A DNA stretch of 64,000 bases from SIG77 sp045589595 (GCA_045589595.1 JAZNPK010000041.1:27790-91789), one strand, 5' to 3'; counted from the stretch's first letter, positions 35,212 through 44,441 are shown. Program-made: numbers and translations. Notes: generated from the sequence alone by a model not told the origin.

Positions 35212-36702
35212 TTATTCCACTCGCATTGCTTCCATCGGTGCCATCCGGGCAGCTTTCGCAGAAGGATACAGCGAAGACAGAACGGAAAGCAGAATCCCTG
35301 CCAGCAGGGAGAAGAGTGCAGCATAACCGATCATTGCCCAGTCAAATGTCTGAAATACCCGGAATCCGATCTGACAGACCGCATTGACCAGAGCCACTAC
35401 GAATCCGAGAATGAGACCGGCAAAACCGCCGATCACGCCCTGGATCAGAGCTTCCAGCACGATCTGGATCAGAATGAAGGAGTCCGTTGCACCCAGACAT
35501 TTCAAGGTGGCGATCTCACGGAAACGCTCCGTAATACTCATCAGCATGGCGTTGGTGATACCCACTACGCAAACGAGGAAGGAAAGACACATCAGATAAA
35601 TCTGTGACGCAGAAAATCCGCCGGAATCTTTCAGCAGATTAATGTCAAGCTGCAATTCCAGATCCCGCAGATTGCGGCGCGCACGGAATTCCGTGGAAAT
35701 ATTTTTCAGGTCTTCCACTGTAACGGCTGTACCATCCGCAAATTCGGCATCTTTCAGAATACCGAGAGATTTTGCGGCATCCAGACGTTCCAGTTTTTCA
35801 TCCATGGTCTTGTACTGGTTCTGACCGTAAACACGACGCCATTTCGTACGGTAATCTTTCCGGGAAAGAACTTCCTGGATCTTCACGATCTTTTCCGTAA
35901 TGTCCTGATAACGGATGATCGAAGCTACTTCCTGTTCCGACAACTCAAAACCATTGGCTTTCAGTTTGGCAGACCATTCCGCCAATGCGCCCGCGGCATG
36001 TTTTTCCAGCAGGAATTTACGGAGACGCGCCGGGTCTTTCTGAAGATTGTCGGCTTCCGCCAGAGCAAGCTGGAGATTATTCCATTTCGCAAATCCGTCA
36101 TTGCGGATCTGACTGTATTCCTTATATCCATCCAGAAACGCTTTCAGCGCTTCCTGTCCGTTGGGAACACGGATACCGCCGAAATCACGCATTTTCTTGA
36201 TGCTGATTTCAAAGACTCCGGGTTCAAGGAGATATTCCAGACAGGCTCTGCCTTCCAGACGCCCGAACAGTTCTTTGCGTTTACCAATGGTCAACTCATC
36301 AAAGAAACTCTGATAAGTCATTTCCGCATAAGCTCCGTCAACCAGTTTGCTCATCTGATCCTTATTCAGTTTCAGAACAGCACTGATACGGGCAAAATCC
36401 ACAGGATCACGGCGGGTATCCACCAGCATTTTCACAAAATCCGGTTCCGTAACAGGAGAGTAAAGCATCCCCAGCAGACGGGAGGGTTTCCGGCTTTCCA
36501 GAATTTCTTTTTCCACGCCGCCCTTCACGGAGTTTTTGAAAATGTTATTGCACTGCAGGAACATGAAAAATGCCACAGCCAGGATCACCACACAGAGTGT
36601 GAGCAGTGAACGGACAAAACGGTGGCGGATACTGCTGATACAGAACTCAAGCGTTTCCGCCAGAGTCATCTGCCTTTGTTTCTTGATTACAATTTCTTCC
36701 AT
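35212..36702 (-). CDS. FtsX/MacB-type ABC permease with large periplasmic domain
   Basis: The 496-residue protein has one N-terminal helix (about 30-52, after a basic cytosolic stretch). A periplasmic domain of some 320 residues follows, helical and charged. The C-terminal block of three helices carries the FtsX signature MLMSITERFREIATLKCLGA. It ends with YPSAKAARMAPMEAMRVE, the standard MacB-type tail. Most MacB periplasmic domains are beta-rich; this one looks mainly alpha-helical. It lies four bases after the first OPT-like gene. Confidence 0.85.
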   Translation of the reverse strand: MEEIVIKKQRQMTLAETLEFCISSIRHRFVRSLLTLCVVILAVAFFMFLQCNNIFKNSVKGGVEKEILESRKPSRLLGMLYSPVTEPDFVKMLVDTRRDPVDFARISAVLKLNKDQMSKLVDGAYAEMTYQSFFDELTIGKRKELFGRLEGRACLEYLLEPGVFEISIKKMRDFGGIRVPNGQEALKAFLDGYKEYSQIRNDGFAKWNNLQLALAEADNLQKDPARLRKFLLEKHAAGALAEWSAKLKANGFELSEQEVASIIRYQDITEKIVKIQEVLSRKDYRTKWRRVYGQNQYKTMDEKLERLDAAKSLGILKDAEFADGTAVTVEDLKNISTEFRARRNLRDLELQLDINLLKDSGGFSASQIYLMCLSFLVCVVGITNAMLMSITERFREIATLKCLGATDSFILIQIVLEALIQGVIGGFAGLILGFVVALVNAVCQIGFRVFQTFDWAMIGYAALFSLLAGILLSVLSSLYPSAKAARMAPMEAMRVE

Positions 36703-36706
36703 GATG

Positions 36707-38815
36707 TTACACCTGATAGATGATAGTGGTCGGCGTTTTGGTTACGAGATAATAGATCAGACCATAAAGAATGATCAGACCGGATGCTCCGATCTCCCCG
36801 AAAATCAATCCGAGGAAGAGCGGTTTCATTTTAATGTAGTTCTTTTCTCCACCCAGACGGACGATCAGCGTTCTGAAGAACCACCCGAGAAGGAAGCTGA
36901 ACCAGATCGTGTTCGCCGGTGTTGTATTCCAGATACAGAAGATCACCGCATGGAAGGGCCACCACAGGAATCGCGTCCGCATAAAACCGGTGATGAATAC
37001 TGCAATCAGACCCAGCACAAAGTAGGTCACAAAACTGATCTTTTCCGGTTCAATGGACTGGATACGCTCCATCAGGCCGTCGCATTTCAGTGCATGCGCC
37101 CAACGTTCCAGCGTGGAATATTCCGCCGCGGGAACCAGCTGTTCGTTACGGCCCAGACGGTTCACCACCGCCACAGAATCATTCACACCGAGACTCCAAC
37201 TGGAGGTCTTGGTGGCAGTATCGGAAATACCCATACTGTAATACTGCCACAGATGCATCACCAGCGCAACACCAAACGCCACCAGAATGGAGATCGTCAC
37301 GATGGCTGCGATCCTGCGGACTCTGATGCCGGCATCGTCCGTCACCTTCATACCGGTGGCAACATAGGGCATCAGCAGCTGTTTCATATCGCCGAACAGC
37401 ACACCGCTGGTCTGACCGGAAGTAAGAAGGTTTTCCGGACCGAGGGCGGCACCGCCGAACATTTTTGCAAAGAAGGTATTGGGCAGGAAGGGGTTCAGCA
37501 TCATGGGGATACCGGATTCACAGATGATACGGGTGAATACCAGATAAACCACGATCAACAGAAGAGTCATGGAGACCGCCATCACCAGATCCATACCCAT
37601 CATGGTCAGGATCGTGACCGTGCCGAGAGCAGTCAGCAGGAACATCCGTGCGCCGAGGACCGCACCTTTTTCGTCATCGCTCACCTTGCGCCACGCGATC
37701 GCTTTCCAGAATATGGAACCGTAGTAGCGGCGGCCGAGAATGATCAACATGATCATAAACGCCAGATAAGCTCCGGCGCGGAACACCTGAACCTCCGCAG
37801 CATTGGGCGCGGAACCGGTCATTTCATAAACCTGAGTTGCAAACAGCAGATACACAAAACCGTTCAAACCGACGCTCAAACTCAATGCCGGAGCCAGGAA
37901 GTAGGCAATACCGATGATCAGGAACATGACCTTCACGCCATAGAAGATCGGACCGCATCCGGCTTTGTACATGATGGGGAATGTCTGCGTCAGACCGCTC
38001 AGGGAGTAATACAGGTCGATTTTCTTGAAACCGCTGGTCGGATCGGCTGCGACCGCAAAGTTATAAATATGGATTAAAATAACAAACAGGAAGGAAAACC
38101 AGAAAAGTTTGGAACGGAAGATGTCGGAGAAGTAATTTTTTGGATTTTCTTTGTGGAACAGAGATTCTGCCACAGTCGCCAGCGGATAAGTCAGTTTTTC
38201 GTTACGGATCCACTGACGGTGGACAATCAGCAGCATGGCAAGGGACATAAGAGCAACCAGAATGATCAGCGTTCCCCAGTAGCAGATGGGTTTTGCCCAC
38301 GCATCCCACGGGATCTGATCGAGGGAGATCCAGTTCTTTTCAGGGCTGATACCGTTCAGGAAGTTACCGATAACCCGCTCACCTTCAACACCTTTTGCTT
38401 CACCGCCATTGGGCATGATGTCCGTGTTGACATACTGCGAAATATGGTATGTATTCCACCTGGACTGATTGAAACCGTCTGCCGCCATCATGATCGGCTG
38501 AGTCAGGAACTGCTTCATCCAGCCATACCAGGCAAAACCACCGGCGGTAAGCGTCATGATCATTGAGACAGCCAACTCCTTGATATTCAAGGCGAAGCGG
38601 GGGTAGAACCGCTGCCAGAACGGATTCCACAGCAAACATATCAGGAAGAAATAAAAGAATATCCCGATACCGAGCTGGTGTTCCAGCAATGACTGTTTTG
38701 CCAGTGTCGGGCTGAATTTACTTCCCCCTGCGATCAGAAGGATCCCGATCAGACCGGCGACGATCGCCTTCACCGTGAAGGCGCGTACTTTTCCGTTCTC
38801 TATCTTCTCGTCCAT
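36707..38815 (-). CDS. DUF6785-like (OPT-fold) polytopic membrane protein, first gene of the operon
   Basis: The 702-residue protein has about fourteen to sixteen hydrophobic segments. It contains a large polar loop (about 115-175, around NTDIMPNGGEAKG) and motifs such as NEKLTYPLATVAESLF and SLSVGLNGFVYLLF, which I associate with the DUF6785 family of OPT-like transporters. The substrate is unknown. It is the first gene after a strong promoter and is followed four bases later by the FtsX-type permease. Being encoded with two ABC systems of the mechanotransmission type is unusual for a secondary transporter fold. Confidence 0.7.
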   Translation of the reverse strand: MDEKIENGKVRAFTVKAIVAGLIGILLIAGGSKFSPTLAKQSLLEHQLGIGIFFYFFLICLLWNPFWQRFYPRFALNIKELAVSMIMTLTAGGFAWYGWMKQFLTQPIMMAADGFNQSRWNTYHISQYVNTDIMPNGGEAKGVEGERVIGNFLNGISPEKNWISLDQIPWDAWAKPICYWGTLIILVALMSLAMLLIVHRQWIRNEKLTYPLATVAESLFHKENPKNYFSDIFRSKLFWFSFLFVILIHIYNFAVAADPTSGFKKIDLYYSLSGLTQTFPIMYKAGCGPIFYGVKVMFLIIGIAYFLAPALSLSVGLNGFVYLLFATQVYEMTGSAPNAAEVQVFRAGAYLAFMIMLIILGRRYYGSIFWKAIAWRKVSDDEKGAVLGARMFLLTALGTVTILTMMGMDLVMAVSMTLLLIVVYLVFTRIICESGIPMMLNPFLPNTFFAKMFGGAALGPENLLTSGQTSGVLFGDMKQLLMPYVATGMKVTDDAGIRVRRIAAIVTISILVAFGVALVMHLWQYYSMGISDTATKTSSWSLGVNDSVAVVNRLGRNEQLVPAAEYSTLERWAHALKCDGLMERIQSIEPEKISFVTYFVLGLIAVFITGFMRTRFLWWPFHAVIFCIWNTTPANTIWFSFLLGWFFRTLIVRLGGEKNYIKMKPLFLGLIFGEIGASGLIILYGLIYYLVTKTPTTIIYQV

Positions 38816-38881
38816 AGCTCTTTCCTGTCAAGTGTAATAACAACGAATCCCGTTACCTTACCGTAATGGGACAGATACTTA

Positions 38882-38909
38882 ATTATATCATAAATTCCCC
38901 ATTTTTCAA
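38882..38909 (-). promoter_or_regulatory. Promoter of the eight-gene OPT/ABC operon
   Basis: On the minus strand TTGAAA (38909-38904) and a perfect TATAAT (38887-38882) have a 16-base spacer. They lie 67 bases before the ATG of the first OPT-like gene and directly after the terminator of the preceding gene. Confidence 0.75.
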
Positions 38910-38932
38910 GCGTAGCACGCGCGAAAAAACAA

Positions 38933-38968
38933 GAAAAAACATCCACCGTGCATATCACGATGGACGTT
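38933..38968 (-). terminator. Rho-independent terminator of the sigma-factor operon
   Basis: On the minus strand CCATCGTG and CACGGTGG pair (one G-T pair) around a short ATATG loop and are followed by TTTTTT. It ends the operon of the sigma factor, anti-sigma factor and helical periplasmic protein. Confidence 0.75.
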
Positions 38969-39052
38969 TATGACACTTCCGTAAAATTGTTATACACAGC
39001 GGAGAGCTGAAATCTTACAGACGATTTGAATTTTCTCCTTTTTTTCTGCAAA

Positions 39053-39622
39053 TCACTGTTTTTTTGCAGGCGGTTTGCAGAATGTTGACGGATCACGGGA
39101 CGGATCAAGAAAATCACTCAAAGTTTTTTCGATGATGGCATCCCTGCCCTCTTTCCGCCGGGCGGTTTCCGCTTTCAGACGCTCCAGCCGCTTTTCCATG
39201 TCGCGGAGACGCGCCTCGTTGTCGGCGATACGGCGTTCCGCCAGACGCAGGTAACGGTCAAAACCTTCCGTGACCCGTTTCCGCAGTTCGTCCTTTGCCG
39301 CCTGCTTTTCTGCCGGATCCGAGGCATTCAGGAATTTTTTCCGTAACGCGATCATTTCAAAGAGTTTCTTCGCGCGGCGTTCATGGAAATAATTGTGAAG
39401 CTGCTTGTAAAATTGTTTCGGATCTTTTTTCAGCAGTTCCTGCAATCTGTCTTTTTCCGTCTGAGGCATATCTTCAGGCAGCATGGACAATGCGCGTTTT
39501 TGCATAAATCCGCGGTAATCATGTTTTTTTGCGGGCGGGGCGGGTTCTTTTGCATCGGCAAACACCGGGAAGGATCCGGTTGTCAGCACTGCAAGGAACA
39601 TCAGCAGAAGTTTCTTTTTCAC
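39053..39622 (-). CDS. Periplasmic helical protein of the ECF sigma operon
   Basis: The 189-residue product starts with a signal peptide (KKKLLLMFLAVLTTG, cleavage near FADA). The rest is almost all helix, with heptad-like charge patterns (about 90-170). I start at a GTG at 39622 because AAGGAGAG stands seven bases before it. The layout resembles Spy/CpxP-type or heavy-metal-sensor periplasmic proteins that often sit beside sigma/anti-sigma pairs and sense envelope state. No LTxxQ repeat is evident, so the kinship is only architectural. It is third in the operon and is followed by a terminator. Confidence 0.7.
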   Translation of the reverse strand: MKKKLLLMFLAVLTTGSFPVFADAKEPAPPAKKHDYRGFMQKRALSMLPEDMPQTEKDRLQELLKKDPKQFYKQLHNYFHERRAKKLFEMIALRKKFLNASDPAEKQAAKDELRKRVTEGFDRYLRLAERRIADNEARLRDMEKRLERLKAETARRKEGRDAIIEKTLSDFLDPSRDPSTFCKPPAKKQ

Positions 39623-39648
39623 GGTGTTACTCTCCTTCCTCAATCAAT

Positions 39649-40179
39649 TCAACGGCGGAATACACTGCCGTAATACGCAAGTTCATAATCGATCAGATCT
39701 TCCACTGCGGCGGCGGTTTTCAGTTCCCCGGCAATGGTGACAAGACCGGTTTCCACGTCGGTCCAGTCCCAGTCGGCGGAAGAAACATTTTCCGTGGAAA
39801 CCGCCACAGCCGGTGCGACTCCGCTGCCGGTGATCACATCTTCGCCGGACGGCAGGAACCAGAGACCGGCGGCAAGCATCATACACGCGGCGATACCGGC
39901 GGCACGCCAGATGAATTTGCTGAAACGGATCTCATTCTGTTTCCGGCGCGCCGCACCTTTGATGACAAAATCAAGCTGTGCCGGAACTTCGGGTGTTTCC
40001 GGCAGGGGCATATTTCCAACGGCAGCCATATCATCTGCCAGTTCACGGCAGCGACTGCAGGACGCCAGATGTTCCCGGACGTCATCCGCCCTGCCCTCAA
40101 AAATGGCAATAGCGGCGGCGGCACATTCAGGAGCGACGGCGTCCATACTGTTTTTCATTTCATTGTTGCTGTTGTTCAT
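39649..40179 (-). CDS. Anti-sigma factor with zinc-finger (ZAS) domain
   Basis: The 176-residue protein has an N-terminal HLASCSRCREL, the H-x3-C-x2-C zinc anti-sigma motif. One membrane helix lies near 90-108 (FIWRAAGIAACMMLAAGLWF region), and the periplasmic tail is about 70 residues. This is the usual single-pass anti-sigma layout: the cytosolic domain holds the sigma factor and the outside part receives the signal. It lies ten bases after the ECF sigma gene and before the helical periplasmic protein. Confidence 0.9.
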   Translation of the reverse strand: MNNSNNEMKNSMDAVAPECAAAAIAIFEGRADDVREHLASCSRCRELADDMAAVGNMPLPETPEVPAQLDFVIKGAARRKQNEIRFSKFIWRAAGIAACMMLAAGLWFLPSGEDVITGSGVAPAVAVSTENVSSADWDWTDVETGLVTIAGELKTAAAVEDLIDYELAYYGSVFRR

Positions 40180-40189
40180 AGGGACCTCC

Positions 40190-40768
40190 TTACGGCTGAT
40201 GATCCATCCATGGCGCGAGACTGCGCCTCAAACTTTTCAATGCGTACTGCATCCTTGCCAGACAGGTATTGATGGAACACTGCTGGATCTCCGCAATTTC
40301 GCGGAAGGGGATATTTTCTTTCCGCAGCAGAAAGACCTGCCGAATCTCCGGTGCCAGTTCCGTTACTGCGACGGCGGTGGCATCGATCAGTTCCTGACGG
40401 CGGATCTCCGCATCCGGAGCGGCTGAGGGCGGTGCGGGCAGCACCGCTTCCATCCGGTCGTCATACACATCTTCGCTGCGGCGTTTCCGGCTGCGGAAAA
40501 AATCGATCGCGAGGTTGCCGGCGATCCGCATAAGCCAGGCGGAAAATTTTTCCTGATCCTGATACCTGGGAAGATGTTCGATGACTTTCAGCCACGTCCG
40601 CTGAAAAATATCGTCAATGTTCGCATTTTCGCCGCGGAACAGATTATGGAGATAACCGTACAGCGGCTGTTTATACCTGTCATAGAGCATATCGAACGCG
40701 CGGGCATCGCCATTGATCCAGGCGTGAATGAGCTGGACATCACCGATCTCTGTGCTGTTGTCCGTCAT
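40190..40768 (-). CDS. ECF-family RNA polymerase sigma factor
   Basis: The 192-residue protein has sigma region 2 (LYDRYKQPLYGYL, DDIFQRTWLKVIEHL, RIAGNLAIDFFRSRKR) and region 4 (LAPEIRQVFLLRKENIPFRE, then a helix-turn-helix). It has no region 1 or 3, the definition of the extracytoplasmic-function group. It heads an operon with its anti-sigma factor. ECF factors usually drive their own operon, so the promoter should lie before 40768, but I cannot point to a sequence. Confidence 0.95.
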   Translation of the reverse strand: MTDNSTEIGDVQLIHAWINGDARAFDMLYDRYKQPLYGYLHNLFRGENANIDDIFQRTWLKVIEHLPRYQDQEKFSAWLMRIAGNLAIDFFRSRKRRSEDVYDDRMEAVLPAPPSAAPDAEIRRQELIDATAVAVTELAPEIRQVFLLRKENIPFREIAEIQQCSINTCLARMQYALKSLRRSLAPWMDHQP

Positions 40769-40813
40769 CGTCCGATTCCTTTCTTCTCTGTATTAACGCA
40801 TTGCGCCTGCCAT

Positions 40814-41236
40814 TTATTGCAGCGGCAACGGATTTTTTTGTAAATTCCGCGCACTTTCCGCCAACAGTTCCGCCAACGGCAGGTCTGCGGGCAGAAAAGG
40901 TACTTCCGCCAATTCCGCTGTGGGAACCCAACGGATCTCCTGCTGATCCAGCGGAGATGGGGTGCCGGAGGCGATCATACAACGGATAAAATGCACCCGC
41001 ACGGTTTTGTCGGGATACACGTGAGTCAGAACGTGGATCGTATCGAAGGGGACGACTGTAATGCCCAATTCCTCCTGCAGTTCCCGGACGACACAGCAAG
41101 AAAGCGTTTCACCCGGTTCGCATTTGCCGCCGGGAAATTCAAAAAATCCGCCGAGCACCGTATTGCGCGGACGGCTGCAGATCAGAGTCGATCCATTTTT
41201 CCGGATCACGGCGGCGGCGACTTCCACAGGTCTCAT
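40814..41236 (-). CDS. Nudix hydrolase, MutT-like (8-oxo-dGTP type)
   Basis: The 140-residue protein carries a complete Nudix box, GGKCEPGETLSCCVVRELQEELGI, split here as GGKCEPGET and RELQEELGI. It has the short N-terminal strand pair VAAAVIRKNGSTLICSRP and a WVPTAEL end, as in MutT. It should remove pyrophosphate from an oxidised or other nucleoside triphosphate. Its ATG overlaps the end of the 212-residue gene by four bases, so both are translated together. Confidence 0.9.
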   Translation of the reverse strand: MRPVEVAAAVIRKNGSTLICSRPRNTVLGGFFEFPGGKCEPGETLSCCVVRELQEELGITVVPFDTIHVLTHVYPDKTVRVHFIRCMIASGTPSPLDQQEIRWVPTAELAEVPFLPADLPLAELLAESARNLQKNPLPLQ

Positions 41237-41871
41237 TGCGCAGCCTCCTGTTCCCGGTTTGCGGCAAGAAATGCGGACCGCGCCTTGTTGTAACGCTGAA
41301 GATCGGTCCGCGACAATCCTTTCCGGATCTGTTCACGGATCTTCGTAAACGCCCCGGCGTGGGCATGGACCGTCTCCTGCAGAAAAGGCAGAACGGTCAA
41401 CTCTCCGGAACTGCAGAGCAGATCCTGACGCTGGACGGTATCGGCGAGAAAACGGTATCCGTCTCTTGCAGCCGCCCGATCCTGAAGTCCGGCAAGGACG
41501 ATCAGAATATCAAGATACTGCACCAGAAACGCCATCAATTCCATGAAGGCGGGCAGATCTTTTTTATCGTTCGGCAATTCTGCGGCGGCATTGGCAGCAT
41601 TGTTCCATGCGTCATCTGCGATCCTGCGGCAGCGGGTATAGAACGCGGCACGCACCGCATCCGGCTGCTGAACGATGGAATCCTGACGCAACAGTTCAAG
41701 AACGAGTTCAGCCCCGGCATCTGCACAGGCGAGAAACACCGGCACGTTCATCGCTGTAACGGAACCGGTGCGTTTCTTCTCCTGCCCGCTGAATTCCCGG
41801 GGCGAGGTCAGGCGCAGAAAAGTATCCCTGATCTTCGCCAGCGGATCGTTTTTTCCCTGCGCTGCAGACAT
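41233..41871 (-). CDS. Uncharacterised helical protein coupled to the Nudix gene
   Basis: The 212-residue protein is not recognised. It is mostly helical with no signal peptide or membrane segment, and has an Ala- and Leu-rich centre (LMAFLVQYLDILIVLAGL) that could be a buried helix. It overlaps the Nudix gene by four bases (ATGA type) and starts ten bases after the lipoprotein gene, so the three could be one operon. No catalytic motif was found. Confidence 0.6.
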   Translation of the reverse strand: MSAAQGKNDPLAKIRDTFLRLTSPREFSGQEKKRTGSVTAMNVPVFLACADAGAELVLELLRQDSIVQQPDAVRAAFYTRCRRIADDAWNNAANAAAELPNDKKDLPAFMELMAFLVQYLDILIVLAGLQDRAAARDGYRFLADTVQRQDLLCSSGELTVLPFLQETVHAHAGAFTKIREQIRKGLSRTDLQRYNKARSAFLAANREQEAAQ

Positions 41872-41881
41872 GATCTGTTTT

Positions 41882-42280
41882 TTACTTCAATGCCGTGGCA
41901 GATGCCTGAACATCTTTGTAGAAGAAGAAGAGCGTGGGCGTCAGCCAGACGGAAGAACGGGTGGTCTGGATGTCTGTAAGGGTGGTGCAGTTCAGTTTTG
42001 CCTGAGCGTTGCCCGTGAGCAGACGGATGGCATGAGGCACATTCACCGTATCTTCAAACATGCGGCATTCGCCATTTGCGCGAGAACTGCCGGTGAAAAT
42101 GGGGAAACCGAGAATGTAGATACCCCAGATCTCAACGTTGATGTGGGCTTCACTTTCGTAATTGGGATTGGTCGTCAGCTTCACATCGTTCAGATCCTGA
42201 CCGATCTGCACTGAAGAACAGGCACTGGCGAGACCGAGAACTGCTGCACAGGCAACCGCGAACATGATTTTTTTGAACAT
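41882..42280 (-). CDS. Small lipoprotein
   Basis: The 132-residue product has a lipoprotein signal peptide with lipobox LASAC (Cys21), so the mature protein should be lipid-anchored in the envelope. The mature part is short and beta-rich (VEIWGIYILGFPIFTG) and ends with SVWLTPTLFFFYKD. I do not recognise the family. It has its own good promoter and is the first gene of a likely operon with the 212-residue gene and the Nudix gene. Confidence 0.75.
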   Translation of the reverse strand: MFKKIMFAVACAAVLGLASACSSVQIGQDLNDVKLTTNPNYESEAHINVEIWGIYILGFPIFTGSSRANGECRMFEDTVNVPHAIRLLTGNAQAKLNCTTLTDIQTTRSSVWLTPTLFFFYKDVQASATALK

Positions 42281-42345
42281 AATTTTGTCTCCTTCTTCCC
42301 GTTCGGGATGAGTGTATGGATTGATGATTCCTGATCTTTTCCGAT

Positions 42346-42374
42346 ATAATAACCGTTCCCCCCGGAAAAATCAA
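42346..42374 (-). promoter_or_regulatory. Promoter of the lipoprotein gene
   Basis: On the minus strand TTGATT (42374-42369) and TATTAT (42351-42346) are 17 bases apart, 66 bases before the lipoprotein ATG. The spacer contains a run of G. Confidence 0.6.
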
Positions 42375-42410
42375 GGGGGAACTCTGGAAAAAACAGATTT
42401 TTCCGCTGTC

Positions 42411-43694
42411 TTACCGCTTGATAAATGCCCGTTTGGCAATATCTGTGCGGTACTGCGCATTTTCCCAATGGATCTGACGGACAGCTTCATAGGCTTTCGC
42501 CACGGCATTTTCCATGGTATCTGCCACATGGGTCACCACCAGTACACGGCCGCCGGAATTGGTCAGTTTGCCGTCCGCATCCGTTTTGGTTCCCGCATGG
42601 AACACGATGGAGCCGTTGGCTTCGCCCTCTGCGATCCCCGTAATGGCATGACCTTTATCAATCGGACCGGCAGGGTAGCCGCCGGACGCCATCACGATAC
42701 AGACGGAAGGATCTTTTGTCCACACCAGTTCCGCCGCGGCAAGTTCCCCCACCGCAGTTTTGTACAGGGCATCCAGCAGACTGCTTTCCAGACGGGGCAG
42801 GATCGCTTCCGTTTCCGGATCGCCGAACCGGACATTGAATTCAAGGACCTTGGCACCGTCCTTCGTCACCATAATACCGGCATAAATGATACCGCGGTAA
42901 AGGAAACCTTCCGTCTGAACTCCTTTCAGGAACGGAAGCAGCACATTCTGCCGGACTTCTTCCATCACGGCATCCGTCACAACGGGAGCGGGGGAATATG
43001 CGCCCATGCCGCCGGTGTTCGGTCCCATGTCGTCATTGAGCAGCCGTTTGTGGTCCTGGGAACTGACCAGCGGCACAACTGTATTGCCGTCCGTCAGAGC
43101 AAGGATGGAGGCTTCTTCACCGATCAGCAGTTCTTCGATAACGACCCGCGCGCCCGCAGAACCGAACGCACCGTCGAAACAGATCTCCACGGCATCCAGT
43201 GCTTCCTGTTCGCAGCCTGCCACGATCACACCTTTCCCGGCGGCGAGACCATCCGCTTTCACCACAACGGCTCTGCCGGCGGCGTATTCGCTCTTCACAT
43301 AAGCAATGGCATCTTCCCGGTTGTCGAAACTGCCGTATTTTGCAGTGGGGATCCCGTATTTATCCATAAAGTGTTTGGAGAAATCTTTGCTGCCTTCCAG
43401 ACGGGCACCGTCTTTCGAGGGTCCGAAAACCGGGATCCCTTTGGCGCGGACCGCGTCCGCCACACCGAGACAGAGGGGAACTTCCGGACCGACCACCACC
43501 AGACCGACACCTTTTTCTGCGGCAAATTCTGCCAGAGCATCGATCTCTTCCACTTTGATCGCCACATTTTCAGCGATCAATGCCGTTCCGGGATTACCCG
43601 GGGCACAATAAAGTTTTCCGATCCCGGGGCTGCGTTTGAGTCCGTGGCAGATCGCATGTTCGCGACCGCCGTTGCCGATTACCAGTACATCCAT
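42411..43694 (-). CDS. purD: Phosphoribosylamine-glycine ligase
   Basis: The 427-residue protein is a standard PurD, the ATP-grasp enzyme that makes glycinamide ribonucleotide in purine synthesis. Seen are VLVIGNGGREHAI at the N-terminus, VVGPEVPL, GPSKDGARLEGSK, the ATP-grasp stretch VVKADGLAAGKGV, and the magnesium-binding VLEFNVRFGDPE. Length is typical. It stands alone between the lipoprotein gene and the GntR regulator; no other pur gene is in the window. Confidence 0.97.
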   Translation of the reverse strand: MDVLVIGNGGREHAICHGLKRSPGIGKLYCAPGNPGTALIAENVAIKVEEIDALAEFAAEKGVGLVVVGPEVPLCLGVADAVRAKGIPVFGPSKDGARLEGSKDFSKHFMDKYGIPTAKYGSFDNREDAIAYVKSEYAAGRAVVVKADGLAAGKGVIVAGCEQEALDAVEICFDGAFGSAGARVVIEELLIGEEASILALTDGNTVVPLVSSQDHKRLLNDDMGPNTGGMGAYSPAPVVTDAVMEEVRQNVLLPFLKGVQTEGFLYRGIIYAGIMVTKDGAKVLEFNVRFGDPETEAILPRLESSLLDALYKTAVGELAAAELVWTKDPSVCIVMASGGYPAGPIDKGHAITGIAEGEANGSIVFHAGTKTDADGKLTNSGGRVLVVTHVADTMENAVAKAYEAVRQIHWENAQYRTDIAKRAFIKR

Positions 43695-43763
43695 AGAGAG
43701 TAACTTCCTTTCTCTTCCGTATTTTTTTATGGTTGATTTGTTCTGTATGATCGCGGGACCGGG

Positions 43764-44420
43764 TCACAGGACCGGGTCCGTCGGGGGCGTAAGATGGATC
43801 CGGATCAGTTCACGGAGTTTTTCCTCATCTCCGGCTTCAATGGCATCCAGAAGCTGTCTGTGATTGGACGCGCTCCGCAGGACCCAGCGGGGCGTCTGGA
43901 AACGGGTCCGGTAATCTTTCCGGAAAATCGTATAGAGCATCCCGGACAGGATCTTGAGGACGCTGTTGCCGGACAGCGTGAAAAGTTCCAGATGAAAATC
44001 ACGGTCCAGCAAGTCGGCTGTTTCCGGTTTTTCCGCCGCATTTTCCATATCGGTCACATTTTTCCGCAGCCGTTCCAGTGTCTCCCGGTTGATCCGTTTG
44101 ATCAGAAGCGGGGCAATGGCAAGTTCCATAGCGATCCGCGCTTCCAGAAGATCGTCCGCCGGTAGATCCGCAAGCTGAAAACAGAATGCCAGATCGTCCT
44201 GAATGTGACCGTACGGAACTTCCTGAATAAAAGTACCACGCTTCTTGATCCGCTTCAACAGACCCAGATGGGAAAAATGCATCAGGACCTCCCGGATGTC
44301 GCCGCGGGAGATCCCGAACGCTTCCGCAAGTTCAAGTTCTCCGGGCAGTTTGTCACCGGGTCCGAATCCCCGTTCCGTCAGGTACTCGCGGAATCGGTAT
44401 AAAACTTCGCTTTTCTTCAT
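43764..44420 (-). CDS. GntR-family (FadR/FCD) transcriptional regulator
   Basis: The 218-residue protein has an N-terminal winged helix (PGDKLPGELELAEAFGISRG, then RIKKRGTFIQ) and a C-terminal FCD-type helical sensor (LLEARIAMELAIAPLLI, LDRDFHLEL, NHRQLLDAIEAGD). These residues fit the metal-binding Asp/His set of FCD domains, which often bind small organic acids. ATG 44420 has AAGGAGC seven bases upstream; the longer frame runs into the promoter. It is divergent from the MacAB-like operon with overlapping promoters, so it is a likely regulator of that operon and of itself. Confidence 0.9.
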   Translation of the reverse strand: MKKSEVLYRFREYLTERGFGPGDKLPGELELAEAFGISRGDIREVLMHFSHLGLLKRIKKRGTFIQEVPYGHIQDDLAFCFQLADLPADDLLEARIAMELAIAPLLIKRINRETLERLRKNVTDMENAAEKPETADLLDRDFHLELFTLSGNSVLKILSGMLYTIFRKDYRTRFQTPRWVLRSASNHRQLLDAIEAGDEEKLRELIRIHLTPPTDPVL

Positions 44421-44441
44421 AATGCTCCTTGATTTTTCGTA

